Shown here piece by piece: positions 49,204 through 58,206 of a stretch of DNA of 64,000 nucleotides. Both the position numbers and the translations under genes were made by a program. The DNA lies in contig CAZYDJ010000002.1 of assembly GCA_964646035.1 (NCBI GenBank), positions 13,476 to 77,475 of the forward strand, written 5' to 3'. The DNA is from CAYLMM01 sp964646035 (lineage in GTDB: Bacteria > Krumholzibacteriota > Krumholzibacteriia > LZORAL124-64-63). How positions within the stretch are numbered: the stretch's first letter is position 1; each line of letters starts with the position of its first letter. The notes under the pieces are model-generated. The model was not told where the DNA came from. It was given only the letters and a program-made list of their open reading frames with translations, and searched no databases.

Positions 49204-49600
49204 TCCGCCTAAGCTACTGTGTTTTAATCAGATAAATAACCCTCAAACCACGGATCAGGAGACTTATCCACAATAAAGCCGAGGCTGTGGATAACTCCGA
49301 TGTCCCCACCCGGGCGTTTTCAACACCTGTTGGCGTAACCTAGCATGGCCCAAAATCGCCTGCAAGGATTTTCTTCCAGCTTTTCTATAAAGTCTTCAAC
49401 CCAATGATGAACATAAGCTTGTGCTTTTCGGCACAAGGCGTAGATTATCCACATCCCGGAACCGTTTCGCAGTGTGATACGGGATCGAGAATGAGAAAAC
49501 ATCACCTGAAGTCGATGGCGTACCCCATTTATCTTGACAGGGCGATGGGTTATGCCTAACCTTTCACGGTTCATTTCTAGTATATTCAGGGAGGACTGTC
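49204..49600. other. origin region oriC, dnaA-rpmH intergenic part
   Basis: Three perfect DnaA boxes: 49264-49272 (TTATCCACA), 49286-49294 (TGTGGATAA) and 49445-49453 (TTATCCACA). The first two are a convergent pair. An AT-rich segment 49220-49250 lies next to them. Gene orientation flips here, from dnaA on minus to rpmH on plus. Confidence 0.85.
49534..49562 (+). promoter_or_regulatory. rpmH promoter
   Basis: TTGACA at 49534-49539 and TAACCT at 49557-49562 with 17 bases between. The predicted start is about 30 bases before rpmH. Confidence 0.75.
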
Positions 49601-49601
49601 C

Positions 49602-49736
49602 GTGAAGAGGACGTTTCAGCCAAGCAACATCAAACGAGCCAGGACTCACGGCTTCCGTAAGCGGATGTCGACACGCGCCGGCCGTTTGGTATTGAAGCGC
49701 CGCCGCGGCAAGGGCCGCAAGCGCCTTTCCGCCTAA
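49602..49736 (+). CDS. rpmH: 50S ribosomal protein bL34
   Basis: This 44-residue basic protein starts at GTG 49602, with GGAGGA upstream. KRTFQPSNIKRARTHGFRKR then MSTRAGRLVLKRRRGKGRKR is the conserved bL34 sequence. It is a component of the large ribosomal subunit. The gene leads the plus-strand cluster and is 24 bases from rnpA. Confidence 0.97.
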   Translation: MKRTFQPSNIKRARTHGFRKRMSTRAGRLVLKRRRGKGRKRLSA

Positions 49737-49759
49737 CGCCACCCGGGTGGGGGCCTGCC

Positions 49760-50155
49760 ATGCCGCGGTCACTCACACGTCGCGAGGACTTCCGAAAAGC
49801 CTATGCGGAAGGATTGAAGGTTACAGGACGCCTGTGCGTCCTGTATCTTCTGCCCGGTCCGGACGACGCCAAGGCAGTCGTGGCCAGCCGCAAGGTGGGG
49901 GGGGCGGTACAGCGCAATCGCGCCAAGCGATTGATGCGTGAAGCCCTGCGGCTTGTGGTTCATAATCCGTCCGGACTCGCAGAGAAGATCCGCGAGTGTG
50001 TTGTCATACCCGGCGATACGGAAGGCCTCTGGATGGTCGCCGTAGCCCGCAGGCGCATTCTCGAGGCGAACGTACACGACGTAATGGCGGAGATTCGCTC
50101 CTTGTTGGCGGAGCCGCTGGAGAGGAATCGCGACGACAGCCGCCGGAATCACTGA
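49760..50155 (+). CDS. rnpA: ribonuclease P protein component
   Basis: This encodes 131 residues. SLTRREDFRKAYAEG opens the family and RNRAKRLMREALR is the RNR signature that binds the RNA subunit. RNase P removes 5' leaders of tRNAs. The RNA component is not in this window. It lies between rpmH and yidD in the usual order. Confidence 0.95.
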   Translation: MPRSLTRREDFRKAYAEGLKVTGRLCVLYLLPGPDDAKAVVASRKVGGAVQRNRAKRLMREALRLVVHNPSGLAEKIRECVVIPGDTEGLWMVAVARRRILEANVHDVMAEIRSLLAEPLERNRDDSRRNH

Positions 50156-50189
50156 CCGGTTACCGGAGGCCGCTCTCACGATTGGCAAT

Positions 50190-50444
50190 ATGTGGAGAGT
50201 TCCCTACATCCTGATTCGTCTTTATCAGCGGTTGCTGTCTCCCCTGCTGCCCTCCTCCTGCCGCTTCCAACCCACTTGTTCGAATTACGCCGTTGAAGCA
50301 TTGCGCGAGCACGGCCTACTGCGCGGATCCTGGCTGAGCTTCCGCCGCATCGCCCGCTGCCATCCCTGGCGCACGGGCGGATTCGATCCTGTTCCGGCGC
50401 ACTCGCCGATTCCCCCGGTAAACGGAGAAGAGTTGAATGGATAG
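50190..50444 (+). CDS. yidD: membrane protein insertion efficiency factor YidD
   Basis: This encodes 84 residues. The family pattern is IRLYQRLLSPLLPSSCRFQPTCSNYA with two cysteines, then GSWLSFRRIARCHPWRTGGFDPVP. YidD is an amphipathic inner-face protein helping YidC-mediated insertion. The stop overlaps the yidC start by 8 bases. Confidence 0.95.
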   Translation: MWRVPYILIRLYQRLLSPLLPSSCRFQPTCSNYAVEALREHGLLRGSWLSFRRIARCHPWRTGGFDPVPAHSPIPPVNGEELNG

Positions 50445-52251
50445 AAAAGCCGTCCTGGCATTTGTCTTGATGTTCCTGGTATTTTTGCTCTGGTCCAAAC
50501 TGATGACGAACTCCACGAGTTCCGACCAGCAGGCCGCGCCTGCCGACGGCGCTGCGGTCGCGGTCGAGCAGACGGACTATGCTGCGAATCAGGCTCCGGC
50601 CTCCGCCGGCCCGGAAGAGGTTCGGGAGACCTTGCCCGCCGCCGACTCCGCGGCGACCGCCGCAGTGATCGGAGTCTTCGTCTCCCCCGTCGAACCTCCC
50701 ATTCCGGTTGTTGTATCGACCAGTTTCTACGACATGGTCATCGACCCCGTCGGCGGACGCATCGTCAGCTGGATCAGCCATGTCTATCCCGGCCAGAACG
50801 GCGACCCGTTGGAATTGGTGCCCCAGGATTTCCAGGGCGAGGGAGCAGGGGAGAAGCTGATCTTCTCCGGCGGCGTCATCGACGTATCCACGGCGGTGTT
50901 TTCGCCTGTCGGCCCTTCCCTGGTCAAGATCGAAGACGGATCCGGAGAGCGTGCCGTGGCTTTCTCGGCGATGACCGTCGACGGCCTGGAGATTCGCAAG
51001 ACCTTCACCATCCGTCCGGGAAGATATGATTTCCTGGTCGACTATTCGGTGGTACCCGGCGATACGCCCGAAGCCGTGGCCGCGGCTTCCCGCCTCGGAG
51101 ATCCGGTGGCGGCCCGATTCGTCTGGTCCGAAGGATTGAACGAGACCGAACAGAAGGCCGGGTCGGCCTTTGTCCGCGGTCAGGCTGGATTCCGCGCTTT
51201 CGCTCTGGTCGGCGAGGAGAAGTCCTTCAAGAATCGGAGCGATCTCGCCAAGCCGGAGAAGGCTTTCGGATCCTATGACGGATCGGTCCGGATCGCCGGC
51301 GTCCAGAGCAAGTACTTCATGATCGCCGGCGTGGTGCCGGGAGCCGAAGATCGGGCCGTGGAGGGCCGGATCCGCCTCGGCGGCAATCCCGAGTTGAATC
51401 GCCAGTCGTGGGAGATCGAGATACCCCTGCGCTCCAAGGGCGGCCTGGGATCGGCTTCGCTGCTGACCTATGTCGGGCCCAGCGATTACAGCCTGCTGCG
51501 CGACTACGGGCAAGGCCTGCGGGGGATGGTCAATCTGGGCTGGAAGTGGATCCAGCCGATCTCCGAACTGGTGCTCGTGCTGATGAACTGGCTGCACAAG
51601 TTCATTCCGAACTATGGCTGGGTCATCGTTATCATCTCCATTCTCAGTAAGCTGGTGTTCTATCCGCTGACCGCCCGCGGAACCCGCTCCATGCGCAACA
51701 TGCAGGTGGCGCAGGCGCGGCTGAAGCCCAGGCTGGACGCGGCGAAGCAGAAGCACTCCGGCGACCCCCAGAAATACAACCAAGAGATGATGAAGATCTA
51801 CAAGGAGGAGGGGGTCAATCCGATGGCCGGCATGGCCGGCTGTCTGCCCATGCTGGTGCAGATGCCGGTGTTCATTGCGCTCTATCAGGTGCTTTACAAC
51901 ATGATCGACCTGCGCCAGGCGCCCTTCATCTTCTGGATCCAGGATCTTTCGCAACCCGACGCGCTGTTCACTCTGCCGTTCTCGTTGCCGTTCCTGGGAT
52001 CCGATTTCAACCTGCTGCCCATAATCATGGCAGCCGTAACGCTGCTACAGACCAAGATGACACCGACGGCCGGATCCGCGGGACAGATGGCCAGCATCAA
52101 CACGATCATGCCGATCATGATGCTCTTCCTGCTGTACAACATGCCATCCGGGCTCGTGATCTACTGGACTATCAATACCGGGGTCACAGCCTATCAAACC
52201 TGGATGATCCACCGATCCGCGCCGGCACCCGAAGGAGCACGAGAAATATGA
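50437..52251 (+). CDS. yidC: membrane protein insertase YidC
   Basis: This encodes 604 residues. An N-terminal helix (VLAFVLMFLVFLLWSKLM) is followed by a large periplasmic beta-domain (~50-360) and five-helix Oxa1 core (~370-590): LVLVLMNWLHKFIPNYGWVIVI, MAGCLPMLVQMPVFIALYQVLY and QMASINTIMPIMMLFLLYNMPSGLVIYWT. It inserts and folds inner membrane proteins alone or with SecYEG. The long periplasmic domain is the Gram-negative type. Overlaps jag by 4 bases. Confidence 0.97.
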   Translation: MDRKAVLAFVLMFLVFLLWSKLMTNSTSSDQQAAPADGAAVAVEQTDYAANQAPASAGPEEVRETLPAADSAATAAVIGVFVSPVEPPIPVVVSTSFYDMVIDPVGGRIVSWISHVYPGQNGDPLELVPQDFQGEGAGEKLIFSGGVIDVSTAVFSPVGPSLVKIEDGSGERAVAFSAMTVDGLEIRKTFTIRPGRYDFLVDYSVVPGDTPEAVAAASRLGDPVAARFVWSEGLNETEQKAGSAFVRGQAGFRAFALVGEEKSFKNRSDLAKPEKAFGSYDGSVRIAGVQSKYFMIAGVVPGAEDRAVEGRIRLGGNPELNRQSWEIEIPLRSKGGLGSASLLTYVGPSDYSLLRDYGQGLRGMVNLGWKWIQPISELVLVLMNWLHKFIPNYGWVIVIISILSKLVFYPLTARGTRSMRNMQVAQARLKPRLDAAKQKHSGDPQKYNQEMMKIYKEEGVNPMAGMAGCLPMLVQMPVFIALYQVLYNMIDLRQAPFIFWIQDLSQPDALFTLPFSLPFLGSDFNLLPIIMAAVTLLQTKMTPTAGSAGQMASINTIMPIMMLFLLYNMPSGLVIYWTINTGVTAYQTWMIHRSAPAPEGAREI

Positions 52252-53759
52252 TCAGGGAACATAACGGAGAGGCCATCGACAGCAAGGGACGCACGGTCCA
52301 GGAAGCTATCGACGAGGCATTGCTCGAGCTCGGCGCCCGACGCGACGAGGTCGAAATTGAAATCCTGGAAGAAGGAAAAGAAGGATTGTTCGGCATGATC
52401 GGCCGCCGGTCTGCCCGAGTCCTGGTCACGCCCAAGGCCAAGCGCCGTCGGCCTCGCCGCCGCTCCGGCCGCGGCCGCGGCCGTTCCGGATCCGACGATT
52501 CCGGCAGCGGACGCGAAAGCGCATCAGCTTCCCGTTCGGGTGGCGACGAGGATCGCAGCGACGCCTCCGCCGGAGGCGCTCGCCGGGACGACAACCGTGG
52601 CGGCCGTAGGGACGAATCCCGCGGTGGCCGCAGGGACGATAGCCGCGGTGGCCGCAGGGACGAATCCCGCGGTGGCCGCAGGGACGATAGCCGTGGCGCC
52701 CGCAGGGACGATAGCCGTGGCGCCCGCAGGGACGATTCCCGCGGCGACCGCCCGCGCGGCGATCAGGGGCAGGCGAGGGATTCCGGAGGTGAGCGATCGC
52801 GAGATCGCTCCGGTTCCGGAGATCGCGCCCGCCGACCGCGCGAAGAAGCTGCTCCCGCGCAGTCCGGAGCGCCCCGTGGCGAGCAGCGGCCCCGCGGCGC
52901 CGACTCCGACCCCGGGCGCTGGCCGGAGCCCAGGGAGAGAGCCGTGGAGACCACAGAGGCCGCTCCGGGGGTTCCCGTGAGCGGTATGGCTCCTGTTGCC
53001 GAAACCAGGCCCGAGACTGCAGCCGTATCCACCGGCGCGACGGTCAAGGCTTCCGATCTGGCCCAGCCCGTAACCGGGTTCGAGTCCGGGAACGTCGCGG
53101 CCGCGCAGGAGAAATTCTCCAGCGACCTGATGAGGCTTTGTGGCTTTCCTTGTCGCTGCAACGTGGTCGAGGATGAATACAACCTCGTGAAGATCGTCAC
53201 CGACGAGCCCAGCGCGAGTATTCTGGTCGGCCGCAACGGTCATGCGATCAGCGCCCTGGAGACCATCGTCGAACGATTGACCTCCCAGGCCACCGGCGGA
53301 CCCGTCCACATGAATCTCGACATCAACAACTATCGTCGCCGCCGCGAGCACAGACTGGCCGACCTGACCCGTCTTTCGATGCAGAAAGTGCGTACGAACG
53401 GCCAAATAGAGCATCTGCCTCCGCTCAACGCACGGGAGAGGCGGATCGTGCACATGACCGTCGCCGAGAGCGGCGATCTGTCCACCATTACAGAAGGTTT
53501 CGGGCTCGACCGGCATGTAGTCATCCTGCCCGAGGGCGTTTCCGAGGCTGATTACGCCCAGCAGAACGCTGAGCCGAGCGCCGGGCCGAACGCCGAGTCG
53601 AGCGCCGAGCTGAACGACGCTCCTGAGGCCGCCGTCGAGGCTTCGGCTGATGCCGGCAATGAAACCACAACGGATGTGGCCGATCCCGGCAATGAAGCCA
53701 TAACGGATAAGGCCGAGGCCGATCCCGGCAACGAAAAACGGGATTATCCGCAGGATTGA
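52248..53759 (+). CDS. jag: Jag/KhpB-type RNA-binding protein with RG-rich linker
   Basis: This encodes 503 residues; typical Jag has about 200-300. A Jag-N domain (1-55) is followed by a 240-residue low-complexity linker with seven 8-residue repeats RRDDSRGG-like (112-167) and Arg/Ser/Gly/Pro-rich sequence, then KH (~300-365, ILVGRNGHAISALETIV) and R3H (~370-430, RREHRLADLTRLSMQKV) domains. The C-terminal tail (~440-503) has another acidic repeat set (DPGNEAITDKAEA). Jag proteins bind RNA near the membrane, linked to YidC. The repeat region is encoded by a 24-bp tandem array. Confidence 0.93.
   Translation: MIREHNGEAIDSKGRTVQEAIDEALLELGARRDEVEIEILEEGKEGLFGMIGRRSARVLVTPKAKRRRPRRRSGRGRGRSGSDDSGSGRESASASRSGGDEDRSDASAGGARRDDNRGGRRDESRGGRRDDSRGGRRDESRGGRRDDSRGARRDDSRGARRDDSRGDRPRGDQGQARDSGGERSRDRSGSGDRARRPREEAAPAQSGAPRGEQRPRGADSDPGRWPEPRERAVETTEAAPGVPVSGMAPVAETRPETAAVSTGATVKASDLAQPVTGFESGNVAAAQEKFSSDLMRLCGFPCRCNVVEDEYNLVKIVTDEPSASILVGRNGHAISALETIVERLTSQATGGPVHMNLDINNYRRRREHRLADLTRLSMQKVRTNGQIEHLPPLNARERRIVHMTVAESGDLSTITEGFGLDRHVVILPEGVSEADYAQQNAEPSAGPNAESSAELNDAPEAAVEASADAGNETTTDVADPGNEAITDKAEADPGNEKRDYPQD
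52581..52748 (+). repeat. 24-bp tandem repeat array (7 copies) in jag
   Basis: Seven direct in-frame 24-bp units with a few substitutions each encode RRDDNRGG, RRDESRGG, RRDDSRGG, RRDESRGG, RRDDSRGA (twice) and RRDDSRGD. Internal near-identity suggests recent copy-number change. Confidence 0.9.
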
Positions 53760-53808
53760 TCGCCGGCCACCTAAATCCAGGATCGGGGCCCGCCAAACGG
53801 GCTCCACA

Positions 53809-53841
53809 AGAAGGGCGGCGCCGGGCGCTGCCCTTCTGTTT
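53809..53841 (+). terminator. hairpin after jag
   Basis: An outer 8-bp stem continues through G-C pairs (a long near-palindrome) and is followed by GTTT. It sits between jag and mnmE, 50 bases after the jag stop. Confidence 0.55.
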
Positions 53842-53867
53842 GGACGGACGAATCCGGGAGGATCCGT

Positions 53868-55289
53868 ATGAGCCGCAAGTCGGGCCCCGTCGACGCGGGC
53901 AATGAAACAATCGTCGCTCTCGCGACTCCCGAAGGCGTCGGCGGCCTGGCCGTCGTTCGTCTCAGCGGCGAGCGGGCGGTGGAATGCGCCGGCCGGATAT
54001 TCCGTTGCGCCGCCTTCGCCGGCGAAGTCGTTTCGCATCGCGCCTATCACGGATTCGTCATCGATCCCGCCGAGGGTAAAACAGGGGAGGCGGTTGACGA
54101 GGTCGTCGTCCTGCCGATGCTCGCCCCCCGCAGCTACACCGGAGAGGACACGGTCGAGATATCCTGCCACGGGGGAGTGCAGCCGGCGCGCCTGGTGATC
54201 GAGGCCTGCGTAGCCGCCGGAGCGCGTCCCGCCCGCGCCGGTGAATTCACTCGCCGCGCGTTCATCAACGGTCGCATCAGCCTGGACCAGGCCGAGGCCG
54301 TGGCCGATCTCATCCACGCCGAAGACCGGCTCGCGGCCAAGGGTGCGGTGGCTCAGTTGGACGGAGGACTGCGGCGTGAAATCGTCGCGATCGAGGAGCC
54401 GCTGATCAAGCTGCTGGCCGATCTTGAAGGCGGACTCGAGTTCGCCGCCGAGGAGGAAGCCGGGCTGGATGTTCCCCGCGAAAAATTGATCGCGATCTGT
54501 GACGATGCGCTGGCCCGGGTGGTCCGGTTGATCGATCTCGGACCCGAGGGAAGGCGCATCCGCGAGGGCGTCGGCGTGGTGCTTCTGGGCGATCCCAACG
54601 CCGGCAAAAGCAGCCTCTTCAACGCCCTGCTCGGACGCCCGCGCGCGCTGGTGGATCCGGAGGCCGGCACCACCCGCGACATCGTCGACGCGACCATGAT
54701 CCACCGCGGCGTACGCTTCGAACTGCACGACACCGCCGGGCTCAGATCCGGCGCCGGCAGGGTCGAAAACATGGGAATCGAGCTGGCCCGAGAGGCTGCC
54801 GGCTCTGCCGATATAGTGCTGTTATTAAAGGATTTGAGTGTTGATGTCAAAGACATTAACGCCGATGGCGAGGCCGGTTTCGCGTTCACGGCCGACGGCG
54901 CGGAGCGCATCCGTGTCGGCACCAAGATCGACCTCGCCGGGGATATCGGAACGGGGCGGCCGGTCCCGAAATCCATGGTCGTGACTTCGGCTGTGACCGG
55001 CCTCGGGATAGACGAATTGCGCGACCGGATCTGGTCCGTCGCGCGAGCCGACCGGATGGAGGAAGCGGCGTCCCTGGGGATCGTTCTCAACCGCCGACAC
55101 CGGCATCGCCTCGCCGTCGTGCGCGACGAGCTCGAGCAGCTGCGTGAGATTGCCGCGGCCGGCGCCGAGGATGAAATCCTGGCCACGATGCTCGCCGCCG
55201 CGCTGACCGGATTCGGTGAGATTTCCGGTCGCGTCTTCAGCGAGAATCTGCTCGGTGAAATCTTTTCCCGGTTCTGCGTGGGTAAGTGA
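53868..55289 (+). CDS. mnmE: tRNA modification GTPase MnmE
   Basis: This encodes 473 residues. N-terminal folate-binding domain (TIVALATPEGVGGLAVVRLSG, SYTGEDTVEISCHGG), helical domain, and a G domain: P-loop GDPNAGKSS (241-249), DTAG (288-291). The G4 motif is TKID (352-355) rather than the usual NKxD. C-terminal FCVGK holds the conserved Cys. With MnmG it makes 5-carboxymethylaminomethyl-type wobble uridines. It is separated from mnmG by 53 bases. Confidence 0.96.
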   Translation: MSRKSGPVDAGNETIVALATPEGVGGLAVVRLSGERAVECAGRIFRCAAFAGEVVSHRAYHGFVIDPAEGKTGEAVDEVVVLPMLAPRSYTGEDTVEISCHGGVQPARLVIEACVAAGARPARAGEFTRRAFINGRISLDQAEAVADLIHAEDRLAAKGAVAQLDGGLRREIVAIEEPLIKLLADLEGGLEFAAEEEAGLDVPREKLIAICDDALARVVRLIDLGPEGRRIREGVGVVLLGDPNAGKSSLFNALLGRPRALVDPEAGTTRDIVDATMIHRGVRFELHDTAGLRSGAGRVENMGIELAREAAGSADIVLLLKDLSVDVKDINADGEAGFAFTADGAERIRVGTKIDLAGDIGTGRPVPKSMVVTSAVTGLGIDELRDRIWSVARADRMEEAASLGIVLNRRHRHRLAVVRDELEQLREIAAAGAEDEILATMLAAALTGFGEISGRVFSENLLGEIFSRFCVGK

Positions 55290-55342
55290 TGAGCGATGTT
55301 TTTTCGAGTACGACGGATTTTTTTTCAGGGATGGTTTTCTGA

Positions 55343-57313
55343 ATGACGACTCGAGATTCCTGGGATGTTCTGGTGGTCGGCGGCGGCCACGCCGGTGTCG
55401 AGGCGGCGCTCGCCTCGTCGCGTCGCGGCGTACGCACCGCCCTGCTGACCCACGACGTCGCGGCTCTCGGGGTCATGCCCTGCAACCCGGCGATCGGGGG
55501 GCTCGGCAAGGGTCATCTCGTCAAGGAAATCGATGCTCTCGGCGGCGAGATGGGACGCGCCATCGACGCTACCGGAATCCAGTTCCGGCTGCTGAACCGG
55601 CGCAAGGGACCGGCCGTGCGATCGCCGCGGGCCCAAGCCGACAAGCACGCATATCAGCGGTACATGACATCTGTCGCCGCGGCGCAACCCGGGCTCGACC
55701 TGATCGCCGGGGAGGCCGCCGATCTGTTGATCGAGGATCCGGGTTCCATAGAGAGCCGGATCAGGGGAGTACGCACCGCCGACGGTCGTGAACTGCTCGC
55801 GGGGAAGGTGATTCTCTGCGCCGGCACTTTTCTGCGTGGCCTGATGCATATCGGAGACGATCGTCGTGACGGAGGCCGGGCCGGCGCGGCGTCCAGCCGG
55901 GACCTCAGCGGTTCCCTGGCCGCTTGCGGCGTTCAGCTCGCCCGTCTCAAGACCGGGACTCCGCCGCGATTGCTGCGCAGTTCGATCGATTTCGAACGCA
56001 CCACCGTCCAGGCCGGAGATCCCGACCCGTCGCCTTTCTCTTTCCGCACCCAAGACTTCGACCCGCATCAGGTCAGTTGCCACATCACCCACACCAACGC
56101 CGACACCCATAATATTATTCTCGCAAATCTTTACAGGTCACCGCTTTACGGCGGTATAATCGACGGCGCGGGACCGCGATATTGTCCGTCCATAGAAGAC
56201 AAGGTTGTCCGGTTCGCCGATAAATCCAGCCACCACATATTTTTGGAGCCCGAGGGGCTGGATAACGAAGAGATCTATGTCAACGGGCTGTCCACCAGTC
56301 TGCCGGCGGATGTCCAGGAGGCTTTTGTCAGATCCGTGCCCGGGCTTGAGGATGCCGTGCTTTTGCGCCACGGCTATGCCGTCGAGTATGACAGTATTCC
56401 TTCCTGGCAGGTCGGACCCACTCTCGAGATGAAGTCGATAAGAGGGCTCTATCTCGCAGGCCAGATTCTCGGGACTTCCGGTTATGAGGAAGCCGCGGCC
56501 CAGGGCCTGGTCGCCGGAGTCAACGCATCGTTGTCACTGCAGGATGAGGATCCGTTCATCTTGAGCCGCGATGAGGCGTATATCGGTGTTTTGATTGACG
56601 ATCTGGTAACCAAGGAAATCTCGGAGCCCTATCGGATGTTTACGAGCCGGGCCGAGCATCGGCTATCCCTGCGCTGCGACAATGCGCCCGGGAGGTTGCT
56701 GCAGCATGCCCAGAGAATAGGGCTTTTGCCGGATGAGGATTTGGACCTGTTGCGGCGCAGAGTCCGTGCTGCTTCGACGAGCCGGTCTTTCATCGGCGCC
56801 GCCAAGATCGATTCTGCGAAAGACGGAGAAGTCGGTCTTGCCGGAGCCATTTTACGCGGTCATCCCGCCGATGCTGATATCTGGCGGGCCTTCCTCACTC
56901 AGTCGACAGTCGATTCTGTGGGGGCGGGATCTGTAGCCTGGACCGACTCTCTCGAGTCCATACTGGAGTTGGGCGAAGATTTGCATTTGCCGCGCCGCCT
57001 TTGCCGTGAGGCGGTCGAGCAGGCTGCGGTAGATATCAGATACGAGGGCTATATCGCGAAGCAGGAAAGGCTTTTGAAGCGCCAGGCGCATTTGGACGAT
57101 CTGGAGATACCTGCCGAATTCCCTTATTCCGATTACGGTTCGATCAGTTTCGAGGCTCGCGAAAAGCTTTCGCGAATGCGGCCGCTGACTATCGGCCAGG
57201 CCGGCAGGATCGACGGGGTCAGAACCTCCGATCTGGCCGTGCTTTCGATCCTGGTTCAGAAGCACATCGCCGGGTCAGCTCGAAGCGAGGGCGATTTCAA
57301 GGAGGATTCATGA
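55343..57313 (+). CDS. mnmG: tRNA uridine 5-carboxymethylaminomethyl modification enzyme MnmG
   Basis: This encodes 656 residues. FAD motif VVGGGHAGVEAA, PCNPAIGGLGKGHLVKEIDALGG, RYCPSIEDKVVRF with the catalytic Cys, and GLYLAGQILGTSGYEEAAAQGLVAG. The residue after GQI is Leu where most MnmG have Asn. The C-terminal helical domain (YEGYIAKQERLL, DYGSISFEAREKLSRMRPLTIGQAGRIDGV) binds MnmE and tRNA. It overlaps rsmG by 4 bases (ATGA). Confidence 0.97.
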   Translation: MTTRDSWDVLVVGGGHAGVEAALASSRRGVRTALLTHDVAALGVMPCNPAIGGLGKGHLVKEIDALGGEMGRAIDATGIQFRLLNRRKGPAVRSPRAQADKHAYQRYMTSVAAAQPGLDLIAGEAADLLIEDPGSIESRIRGVRTADGRELLAGKVILCAGTFLRGLMHIGDDRRDGGRAGAASSRDLSGSLAACGVQLARLKTGTPPRLLRSSIDFERTTVQAGDPDPSPFSFRTQDFDPHQVSCHITHTNADTHNIILANLYRSPLYGGIIDGAGPRYCPSIEDKVVRFADKSSHHIFLEPEGLDNEEIYVNGLSTSLPADVQEAFVRSVPGLEDAVLLRHGYAVEYDSIPSWQVGPTLEMKSIRGLYLAGQILGTSGYEEAAAQGLVAGVNASLSLQDEDPFILSRDEAYIGVLIDDLVTKEISEPYRMFTSRAEHRLSLRCDNAPGRLLQHAQRIGLLPDEDLDLLRRRVRAASTSRSFIGAAKIDSAKDGEVGLAGAILRGHPADADIWRAFLTQSTVDSVGAGSVAWTDSLESILELGEDLHLPRRLCREAVEQAAVDIRYEGYIAKQERLLKRQAHLDDLEIPAEFPYSDYGSISFEAREKLSRMRPLTIGQAGRIDGVRTSDLAVLSILVQKHIAGSARSEGDFKEDS

Positions 57314-58095
57314 GCTTCCAGCAGGCTCGCCCCGCCGGCGACATACCGGGATGGGATATCTTCGCCGCCGAAGTATTGCGTTGGAACGCGCAGTTCAGCC
57401 TGATATCCAGAACTTCGCCCGAGGAGCAGCTGCGGTTGTTGCTTTCGGAGTGCCGCGCTTCTTTTCCGGTCCTCATTGAATCCCTGAGAGCTGTTTTCCC
57501 GGTTATTGGCGATTCCGAGTCCAGCCCGCGGCCGGATATCGTCCTGATCGACCTGGGCTCCGGCGGCGGATTCCCGGGTATTCCCTGGGCCCTGCAGATG
57601 CGGGATCATTTTTCGCGCGCTGATGATAATTCATCCTGGTCCGCTCATCTAGTAGAGCCCCGGCAAAAGCGCGCCTGGTTTCTGGAGAGGTGTTCGCGCA
57701 AGCTGGGTCTCGAGAATGTGGAAGTGGTGGAATCGAGATGGGGGGATGTCGGGGATACCGGCTTTGCGTCGCCGGCCCCGCCCGCTTCCGGGCGTCTCTG
57801 GATTATCAGCCTCAAAGCCCTCAAGTTGACCGAATCAGAAGTTTGGCGGGGTTTCCGGCGATTTGTCGGCCGCGATGAGCTATTGCCCGGCGAGTCGGTT
57901 GCCATATGCCGTTTCCATTCCGGCGTGGAAAAGGATCTGGCGGATACGATATCCGAATTGGCCCTTCCTCCTCGCGTCGAATCCCTTTCCAGCCCTTCCC
58001 GCCGCGGCGCCACTTTTGTCGCCCCGTTCGCAGACGAAGAACGCAGCCTTGCCCTCCTGCTTTCCTGTTACGGCGGCATCGCCACTCCCGCTTAG
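57310..58095 (+). CDS. rsmG: 16S rRNA (guanine-527-N7)-methyltransferase
   Basis: This encodes 261 residues, longer than E. coli RsmG (about 207) because of an insertion around residues 60-75 and another near 110. Motif I is IDLGSGGGFPGIPWAL; motif VEPRQKRAWFLER; the RWGDVG turn follows. The overlap with mnmG and the gene order mnmG-rsmG-parA match the conserved GidAB arrangement. It methylates G527 of 16S rRNA, so loss would be expected to change aminoglycoside sensitivity. Confidence 0.93.
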   Translation: MSFQQARPAGDIPGWDIFAAEVLRWNAQFSLISRTSPEEQLRLLLSECRASFPVLIESLRAVFPVIGDSESSPRPDIVLIDLGSGGGFPGIPWALQMRDHFSRADDNSSWSAHLVEPRQKRAWFLERCSRKLGLENVEVVESRWGDVGDTGFASPAPPASGRLWIISLKALKLTESEVWRGFRRFVGRDELLPGESVAICRFHSGVEKDLADTISELALPPRVESLSSPSRRGATFVAPFADEERSLALLLSCYGGIATPA

Positions 58096-58101
58096 GATAC
58101 G

Positions 58102-58117
58102 TGTTCCACGTGGAACG
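58102..58117. other. parS site 1
   Basis: TGTTCCACGTGGAACG, a 14-bp palindrome with flanking T and G; the ParB centromere sequence used in many bacteria. Confidence 0.95.
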
Positions 58118-58147
58118 TCCCGCTGATTTTCGCGGCCTTCAAACAAT

Positions 58148-58163
58148 TGTTCCACGTGGAACG
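58148..58163. other. parS site 2
   Basis: TGTTCCACGTGGAACG, identical to the first site and 46 bases downstream. Confidence 0.95.
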
Positions 58164-58190
58164 CGGCCCTGTTTTTGGCGGGGATAAGAC

Positions 58191-58206
58191 TGTTCCACGT
58201 GGAACA
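58191..58206. other. parS site 3
   Basis: TGTTCCACGTGGAACA, a full 16-bp palindrome, 43 bases after the second site. Confidence 0.95.

Noticed and set aside
52581..52748. Regular 24-bp repeats considered as a CRISPR array
   Set aside because: There are no spacers; units are back to back, in frame and translated inside jag.
54583..54932. MnmE considered inactive because its G4 motif is TKID
   Set aside because: TKxD is a known functional variant in other GTPases, and the other motifs and the C-terminal Cys are intact.
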